Assembly (NCBI GenBank): GCA_947305535.1
Contig: CAMZDZ010000002.1
Location: forward strand, 1 to 46,350
DNA: 46,350 nucleotides
Direction: 5' to 3'
From: an uncultured Fibrobacter sp.
GTDB lineage: Bacteria > Fibrobacterota > Fibrobacteria > Fibrobacterales > Fibrobacteraceae
The notes under the pieces were generated by a model. It worked only from the letters and a program-made list of their open reading frames with translations, searched no databases and was not told the origin of the DNA. The position numbers were made by a program, and so were the translations under genes. Shown here piece after piece: positions 41,040-46,350 of this stretch; the stretch's first letter is position 1; the number at the start of each line of letters is the position of its first letter.

Positions 41040-42443
41040 CTAGCCCACCATTATGTCTTCTTCGGCGAACCAGGTAGTGTTCTGTACCCGGCCGGCGACG
41101 GCGGAGATGAGGAACAACGGTCCCATACGCCCGATGAACATCACGCAGCAGATGACGACCTTGCCGACCGTGCTGAGTTCGCCCGTGAGGCCCATGGAGA
41201 GCCCGCACGTGCTGTAGGCGCTCACCACCTCGAACAAAACCTTGAGGAAGGGCGTCCCGTTCTGGCTGAATCCGACCCCGGCGGGGATTTCCGTGCAGAG
41301 CAGGACCATTGTCGCAAGAGCGATAACCACGATGGCCACGACAAAAATTCGAATGGCTTTATCGACTGTGGTTTCGGGAATGGTACGGCCCATGACCTGG
41401 GTCTTTTCGCGGCCGAGCAGGCGGTTGAATCCGAGCAGCCCGATGACCGCCGCCGTGGTGACCTTGATGCCGCCACCGCAGCTACCGGGGTTTGCCCCGA
41501 TGAACATGATGATGATGAAGAAGAACAGGGAGCTGGCGCAGAGGGCGGGGGTGTCGACCGTGTTGAGGCCGGCAGTGCGGCTCGTGAAGGCCATGAACAC
41601 CGTGGTCTGGAACTTGTCGAAGAGGCTCAGGCCGTCGAGCGTGTTGCCCCATTCGGTGAGGGTAAAGGCGAGGATGCTTGCCCCGGCGATGACGAACGTG
41701 CAGAACGTCGCGATGCGGGTGTGTAGGGAAATCTTGCGGAACTTGCGGCGCTTGAAGTCGAAGGCGTACTGCAATTCCGTGATGGCGAGGAAGCCGAATC
41801 CGCCCGCAAGCGCCAGCACGCAGGTCGTGATGTTCATGAAGGGGTTGAGCTGGAATTGCATGAGCGAGTCGGGGAACAGTGTGAACCCGACGTTGCAGAA
41901 GGAACTGACCGCCTGGAACAGCGAGCAGAAGATGCGGTCGTAAAGTTCCATGCCGCTGAACTGCGTAAAGTAGACGACTCCGCCGATGGCTTCGAGGATG
42001 AAGGTAAAGGGGAGCACCGCCATGAGGATGCGCTTCGCGTCGACGTTACCTTCCTGCGTGAAGTTCGAGAGCAGTACGGACTGGTGGTTGAATCCCGGGT
42101 GCATGCCGGCAAGCAGGATGAGCACTGTAGACACGGTCATGATACCCAAGCCGCCCAGCTGCATCAGGACGACGAGCACCCAGTTGCCGAAATTCGTGAA
42201 CGTGGAGCTGATGTCGATAACGGAAAGCCCGGTGACGCACACGGCCGATGTCGCCGTGAAGAGCGCTTGCAGAAAGTCGATGGGCTCGCGCGTGGAAACG
42301 GGAATCCAGAGAAGTACGGCTCCGACCGTTATGAGGAGCAGGTAGCCCAGCACGACCAGCGTGAGGGGGTTCGCCTGTTTCTTGGCCTTGAAGACGTTCT
42401 CGGAAGTCGTGTCCGTGAAAGCCTGGTACTTTGAACGTAGCAT
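41040..42443 (-). CDS. trkH: TrkH/KtrB-type K+ channel subunit
   Basis: A 467-residue membrane protein of the Trk/Ktr/HKT superfamily. The four pore-loop signatures can be read as AVCVTGLSV, SFCNVGFTLF, SRTAGLNTV and YSTCGLSMG, each carrying the filter glycine. The C-terminal segment ends VGRVQNTTWFAEED-like, as in KtrB. It forms the K+ (possibly Na+-coupled) uptake pore in the inner membrane, gated by the TrkA-type subunit downstream. The start at 42443 gives MLRSKYQAF; an in-frame extension to 42509 would add a charged, unlike-family tail. The gene diverges from the thioredoxin-like gene. Confidence 0.93.
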   Translation of the reverse strand: MLRSKYQAFTDTTSENVFKAKKQANPLTLVVLGYLLLITVGAVLLWIPVSTREPIDFLQALFTATSAVCVTGLSVIDISSTFTNFGNWVLVVLMQLGGLGIMTVSTVLILLAGMHPGFNHQSVLLSNFTQEGNVDAKRILMAVLPFTFILEAIGGVVYFTQFSGMELYDRIFCSLFQAVSSFCNVGFTLFPDSLMQFQLNPFMNITTCVLALAGGFGFLAITELQYAFDFKRRKFRKISLHTRIATFCTFVIAGASILAFTLTEWGNTLDGLSLFDKFQTTVFMAFTSRTAGLNTVDTPALCASSLFFFIIIMFIGANPGSCGGGIKVTTAAVIGLLGFNRLLGREKTQVMGRTIPETTVDKAIRIFVVAIVVIALATMVLLCTEIPAGVGFSQNGTPFLKVLFEVVSAYSTCGLSMGLTGELSTVGKVVICCVMFIGRMGPLFLISAVAGRVQNTTWFAEEDIMVG

Positions 42444-42520
42444 GGGTAAAAAGATAGCTTTTTTGGAACCCAGTCCGCACGAAGTTGCTATTTTGTCACT
42501 AGAAAACAAGGAAGATAAAA

Positions 42521-43318
42521 ATGAAATTTCTCGAAGGGCGTTTTGTAAAGAATTTTGCCGCTTTTGCCGTGGCCGTGGTTCTTGTCGCGGGCGGTTTCAA
42601 TTTCGTCAATGCGGCATCCGACGAAGATATCCGAATCGTGAAGGTCAACGACAGCAATTTCGAAAGCGAGGTTCTCAAGTCCAAGAAGCCGGTTATCCTG
42701 GATGTCACCTCGACGAGCTGCCCCCCGTGCCTCATCATGATCCCGACGCTCATCGGCATCGCGAAGAACTACCCCGACATCAAGGTCGCGACAGTCGGCA
42801 TCGACGAACCGGGTATCGACAACATCAAGGCATCCCTCCCGATCCAGGCCTTCCCGACATTCTTCCTGATAAAGAACGGGAAGATTCTCGACCGCCTCGT
42901 GGGTGTCGTCAAGGAAGAACAGCTGCTTTCTGCATTGCAGTACACGCCCAAGAAGACGGCTGCGAAGCCTGCCAAGAAGTCCAAGAATTCCCCGAAGAAC
43001 CTGGTGTGCAAGGTGAACGGCCAGTTCAACGGCATCAAGAATCTCGTGACCATCTCGTTCGTGTTCGGCGAGAACGAGATCGAGAACGTGGATATCGTCA
43101 CCGACGGGTTCATCCCGCCCGAGATGGAACCCCAGCGCGAACAGATCCTCGCCAGGATGCAGTCCAGCGGCAAGGGCGAAGTCACGCCGACCTTGACGGG
43201 ATTCCGCATGCACATCGACAACGACTGCCGATTCATGAAGGCGATGGACATGAAGCGCACTTCGACCTATGGCGAAATGCGTGCCGGCCTCGAACTGCAG
43301 GGCTTTACCTGCAAGTAA
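42521..43318 (+). CDS. Periplasmic thioredoxin-like protein with CPPC site
   Basis: A 265-residue protein with an N-terminal hydrophobic signal or anchor (about 12-31) and a thioredoxin fold (about 38-145). The redox site is C67-P-P-C70 in TSTSCPPCLIM, and the cis-Pro is in IQAFPTFFLIKNG. A Lys/Ala/Pro-rich linker (about 147-160) joins a ~105-residue C-terminal domain with Cys near 164, 231 and 264 that I do not recognise. CPPC is unusual compared with thioredoxin CGPC, so the direction (reduction, oxidation or isomerisation) is open. The start has AAGGAAGAT upstream. It is 21 bases from the first BASS transporter gene. Confidence 0.85.
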   Translation: MKFLEGRFVKNFAAFAVAVVLVAGGFNFVNAASDEDIRIVKVNDSNFESEVLKSKKPVILDVTSTSCPPCLIMIPTLIGIAKNYPDIKVATVGIDEPGIDNIKASLPIQAFPTFFLIKNGKILDRLVGVVKEEQLLSALQYTPKKTAAKPAKKSKNSPKNLVCKVNGQFNGIKNLVTISFVFGENEIENVDIVTDGFIPPEMEPQREQILARMQSSGKGEVTPTLTGFRMHIDNDCRFMKAMDMKRTSTYGEMRAGLELQGFTCK

Positions 43319-43339
43319 GGGAAAAGCTATATTTAGCGC

Positions 43340-44338
43340 ATGTTCAAGATTATTCGGGCCGTGTGCCACGTTCTTTCTTCGTACGCTTCCCCCTTTGTCA
43401 TCGCAAGCGCAATCGTAGCCTTCTTCCTTCCCATTGCATTTGGCTGGGTCCATGGAAATGTTTCTTCGGTAATCCTCGGCATCATCATGCTGAGCATGGG
43501 CCTGACGCTCTCGGTGCAGGATTTCAAGATCCTGTTCAAGCGTCCGCTCGACATATTGCTCGGTGCCGCGGCGCAGTACACCATCATGCCGTTAGTGGCG
43601 TTCACGCTCACGAAGGTCTTCGGGCTTGACCCCTATCTTGCCGTGGGCATCATTCTCGTGGGTTGTTGCCCCGGCGGTGTCTCGAGCAATATCATGAGCT
43701 TCCTCGCGAAAGGTGACGTGGCGTATTCCGTGGGCATGACGACGGTCTCCACGCTTCTTGCCCCGATTATGACTCCGCTTCTGGTTCTGTGGCTTGCGGA
43801 CACCAGCATCAACGTGAACGCTCTCGGGATGTTCCTGAATATTCTGTACGTGACCATTCTCCCCGTGACCATCGGCTTCTTGCTCAACTACTTCCTGGGA
43901 CACCGTGCCGTGTTCAAGGAAATCCAGTCCAGCATGCCTGCCGTGAGCGTTATCGGGCTCATGCTGATTGTGGGTGGCGTCATGGTGACGGTGCGTCCGC
44001 AACTCCTGACGAACGGCCTCGGGCTCATATTCCTTGTGCTCGCGGTGGTGTTCTGCCATAACGCCCTGGGCTATGTCCTGGGATACAGCGTGGGTCGCGT
44101 GTTCAAGTTCAATACGGCGAAAAAGCGCACCATCGCTATCGAGGTGGGCGTGCAGAACGCCGGCATGGCGACTGTGCTTGCCGCGGGATTCTTTGCCAAC
44201 CCCGAGAATGTGGCCGCGCATCCCGAAGCGGTGCTTTGCGTGGTCCCGTGCGCGCTGAGCTGCGCGTACCATTCCATCAGCGGAACGGTGCTGGCCAATT
44301 TCTTTGCCTGGAAGGACAAGCGGGCTAGCCGAACATGA
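43340..44338 (+). CDS. BASS family (bile acid:Na+ symporter-like) transporter 1
   Basis: A 332-residue polytopic inner-membrane protein. Family marks are GCCPGGVSSNIMSFLAKGD (crossover helix region) and IEVGVQNAGMATVLAAGFF. Bacterial BASS proteins import organic anions such as bile acids, pantoate, keto acids or thiosulfate-like compounds with Na+; the substrate here is unknown. The start follows AAGCTATATTTAGCGC, which may act as a promoter-like motif. Its stop codon overlaps the start of the next transporter gene (ATGA, 44335-44338). Confidence 0.9.
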   Translation: MFKIIRAVCHVLSSYASPFVIASAIVAFFLPIAFGWVHGNVSSVILGIIMLSMGLTLSVQDFKILFKRPLDILLGAAAQYTIMPLVAFTLTKVFGLDPYLAVGIILVGCCPGGVSSNIMSFLAKGDVAYSVGMTTVSTLLAPIMTPLLVLWLADTSINVNALGMFLNILYVTILPVTIGFLLNYFLGHRAVFKEIQSSMPAVSVIGLMLIVGGVMVTVRPQLLTNGLGLIFLVLAVVFCHNALGYVLGYSVGRVFKFNTAKKRTIAIEVGVQNAGMATVLAAGFFANPENVAAHPEAVLCVVPCALSCAYHSISGTVLANFFAWKDKRASRT

Positions 44339-45267
44339 AAAATTTACGTTCCATATTGATGCCTCTTGCCATTCTGCTGGGCATTGTGCTTCCGCAGGCT
44401 CACGTGCTTTCGCCCATGATGCCGTTCCTGATAGGTTCGATGATGTTCCTGACGTTTGTCACCAAGATCCCTCCGCAGACGCACGGTTATACGTTCAGGA
44501 TTGAGGTCCGCGCCTTTGTCGCGAGCCTTCTGTTGATTGCCGCCCTCTGGGGGGTGGTGGAACTGTTTAACCTCCCGCGGGAAGTCTTGCTCGGGGGTGC
44601 GATTATCGCGCTGTGCCCGCCCGCGAATGCCGCTCCTGCGATGGCGAAGATGCTGGGCGGTTCGGCTTCGCTTGCCCTGAAGATTTTCTTGAGCGGGAAC
44701 CTGCTCGCCTGCTTTTCGATTCCCATTATTTTTGGTTACCTCACTGGCGCCGACGCGAGCCTGTCCGAAATCGCGATGAAGATTTTCAATACCATCCAGC
44801 CGATTATCAGCATTCCGCTCGCCTTTGCGCTCGGCCTGCGTGCTTTTTACCCGGAACTTGCTGACCGCGCCGCCAAATTCCAGAAATACACGATGCTCAT
44901 CTGGACCTTTTCGGTGTTTGTCATCATCTCGAAGGCGAGTTTCGATATCCGCGAGATGGGTTTCACCGAACTCTGGAACAGCGGTAAGCTCCCGATGATG
45001 GCGGGCGTGTCGCTCGTGCTTTGCGTGGTCCTTTTCTGGTTGGGCTGGTTCTGCGAACGCAAGCGTCGCCCCATCGAAGGTTCACAGAGCATGGGCCAGA
45101 AGAATACGACGCTGGTTATCTGGATTTCTACTTTGTACGCAGGCCCCGTCGTCGCTCTCGCCCCGACCTGCTACGTGATTTGGCAGAACCTGGTGCTGAC
45201 GTGGATGAGCCGCGAAAAGACCCGGGAACGCCTGCTCAGTTCCCAGGAAGCGAAGGAACCGAAATAA
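44335..45267 (+). CDS. BASS-like transporter 2 (overlapping partner)
   Basis: A 310-residue polytopic membrane protein with a BASS-like layout but weaker signatures: LCPPANAAPAMAKMLGGSA stands where the PGG-S-SN motif would be, followed by LKIFLSGNLLACFSIP. The second signature is less clear. It is translationally coupled to transporter 1 by a 4-base overlap, so the two are expected in similar amounts. They may form a pair or simply import related substrates. It ends in a charged tail (MSREKTRERLLSSQEAKEPK). No terminator with a T-tract is evident after it. Confidence 0.75.
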   Translation: MKNLRSILMPLAILLGIVLPQAHVLSPMMPFLIGSMMFLTFVTKIPPQTHGYTFRIEVRAFVASLLLIAALWGVVELFNLPREVLLGGAIIALCPPANAAPAMAKMLGGSASLALKIFLSGNLLACFSIPIIFGYLTGADASLSEIAMKIFNTIQPIISIPLAFALGLRAFYPELADRAAKFQKYTMLIWTFSVFVIISKASFDIREMGFTELWNSGKLPMMAGVSLVLCVVLFWLGWFCERKRRPIEGSQSMGQKNTTLVIWISTLYAGPVVALAPTCYVIWQNLVLTWMSREKTRERLLSSQEAKEPK

Positions 45268-45334
45268 CCTTTTTTATGGTGCGGGCAATGTGCCCCGCCG
45301 TTATCGCTCGAGCCGTTTTAATTATAATTACGGC

Positions 45335-46350
45335 ATGAACATCCTAGTCTATATCCTGTTTGCCCTTTCCGGGTTCGCGGGCCTCATTTACGAGGGTTCG
45401 TGGGCACGCTACCTTAAACTTTTTCTCGGGCACTCCAGCTATGGGCAGGTGCTTACGCTCTGCATTTACATGGGCGGCCTTGCTATCGGCAGCTTTGTCG
45501 CGGGCAAGCTGGTCGAGAAGATCAAGCGTCCGCTGCTGGGCTATGCCGCTGTGGAACTGGCTATCGGTATCGGCGGCGTGGCGTACCATCCGCTCTACAA
45601 CTGGCTCACGGGTATTTTCTACGATTCTTCTTTTGTGGCGGGCCTGAGTTCCCGCGGTGCCGAAGTCGTGAAGGTGGTGCTTGCGACGGGCAGCACGCTC
45701 CCCATCGCGATTGCCGTCGGCATGACGTTCCCCTTTATCGCGGCCGGGCTCATGCGCAAGAGCGGCGCGGAAGTCTCGCTCCCGATGCTCTACTTCACGA
45801 ACAGCCTGGGTTCTGCCATCGGTATCCTTTTCACGAGCTACACGCTCATCCCCGTTTTCGGTAACCACGTGACGCTCTGCGTCGCCGCCTCCATCAACTT
45901 CTTGCTGGCGACGATTTTTGGCGTCATCGGCTTTGGGACTTCTCCCGTGCGCGAGGACGACGATGGCGAAGAGAAAGTCGAGGAAGTCGTTGTCGATACC
46001 AAGCTCCCGATGCCGCCGAAGAGCACGTGGTTCTGGATTGCCGCGATTACCGGCCTTACTTCCTTTGTCTACGAGATTGTCTGGATCCGCCTGCTCAGCC
46101 TCCTCATGGGTTCCTCGAGCCACAGCTTCGACCAGATGCTTTCCGCCTTTATCCTCGGCCTTTCCATCGGCAGTGCGGTGAGCGGCAAGCTCCTGAAGAA
46201 GGACTCCCTGGTAGTCCTTTCGCTGGCGCAGATTTTCATGGCCTTCTTCGCGCTGTGTACGCTGTATTTCCATCAGCCGTTCTGGATGATGATGAACGAG
46301 GCGAACCAGATTTTCAATTCCACGAATGACGGCTACGTTTGCTGGAGCAT
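45335..46350 (+). CDS. Polytopic membrane protein of the fused MFS/spermidine-synthase type (3'-truncated by window edge)
   Basis: The frame from the ATG at 45335 is open to the edge (338 full codons, no stop). The N-terminus (FALSGFAGLIYEGSWARYLK) and LTLCIYMGGLAIGSFVAGK match the membrane half of fused MFS/spermidine-synthase proteins. Further parts are GMTFPFIAAGLMR and YFTNSLGSAIGILFTSY. After an acidic loop (about 207-220) a second similar half starts (ITGLTSFVYEIVWIRLLSLL, FILGLSIGSAVSG). The typical C-terminal synthase-like methyltransferase domain would lie beyond the window. TTTTAATTATAATTACGGC lies directly upstream, with TATAAT at 45323-45328 as a possible -10. Confidence 0.8.
   Translation, partial: MNILVYILFALSGFAGLIYEGSWARYLKLFLGHSSYGQVLTLCIYMGGLAIGSFVAGKLVEKIKRPLLGYAAVELAIGIGGVAYHPLYNWLTGIFYDSSFVAGLSSRGAEVVKVVLATGSTLPIAIAVGMTFPFIAAGLMRKSGAEVSLPMLYFTNSLGSAIGILFTSYTLIPVFGNHVTLCVAASINFLLATIFGVIGFGTSPVREDDDGEEKVEEVVVDTKLPMPPKSTWFWIAAITGLTSFVYEIVWIRLLSLLMGSSSHSFDQMLSAFILGLSIGSAVSGKLLKKDSLVVLSLAQIFMAFFALCTLYFHQPFWMMMNEANQIFNSTNDGYVCWS

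Noticed and set aside
1-46350. Insertion sequence, integron or prophage behind the cassette array
   Set aside because: No transposase, integrase, phage structural gene or terminal inverted repeat was seen; duplication of the cassettes is better explained by homologous recombination between copies.

Overview
The window looks like chromosomal DNA of a Fibrobacter species (phylum Fibrobacterota), close in style to the rumen cellulose degrader F. succinogenes. This rests on protein families described mainly from that genus: TIGR02147 regulators, FISUMP (F. succinogenes major paralogous) domains on lipoproteins with Ser-rich linkers, and a TIGR02171 lipoprotein. An anaerobic C4-dicarboxylate transporter, a Na+-pump decarboxylase subunit and a type IX secretion-like C-terminus fit an anaerobic, succinate-forming, Gram-negative-type cell. 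No rRNA, tRNA, CRISPR, prophage or insertion sequence was seen.

Left part (1-11.4 kb). The 3' end of a Na+-translocating decarboxylase beta subunit is followed by two hairpin terminators. Then comes the most striking part of the window: three head-to-tail cassettes, each a TIGR02147 regulator followed closely by a FISUMP lipoprotein, with a fourth lipoprotein added to the last cassette. The regulators share an upstream non-coding box. The last two lipoproteins are near-identical in their N-terminal halves and linkers but diverge sharply inside the C-terminal FISUMP domain. This suggests a locally amplified, modular system of regulated surface proteins.

Middle (11.4-21 kb). Mixed single genes: a BatD-like membrane protein, a Dcu transporter (minus), a GNAT acetyltransferase, an SMR exporter (minus), a further FISUMP lipoprotein with Cys-pair repeats (minus), a TfoX-N protein, a solitary MoxR ATPase with its own terminator, and a 936-residue TIGR02171 lipoprotein (SUMF1-like, beta-propeller and SGNH-like modules).

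Right part (21-40.2 kb). A long co-directional run: purA, a Crp/Fnr regulator, a PASTA protein, a TPR lipoprotein, a LolB-like lipoprotein, a large secreted M6-like protein whose zinc site is lost, a SUMF1-like lipoprotein, an NlpE-like lipoprotein, a LytTR response regulator, a long signal peptidase I, an Ig-like lipoprotein, a DinG helicase-exonuclease and an XPB/Ssl2-type helicase-associated protein, closed by a strong hairpin. Much of this run is envelope biogenesis.

Right end (40.2-46.35 kb). A Trk/Ktr K+ uptake pair on the minus strand with a short repeat tract between the genes, then a periplasmic thioredoxin-like protein, two overlapping BASS-family transporters, and the start of a polytopic membrane protein of the fused MFS/spermidine-synthase type that runs off the edge. 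Identifications come from reading motifs by eye; no database search was run.
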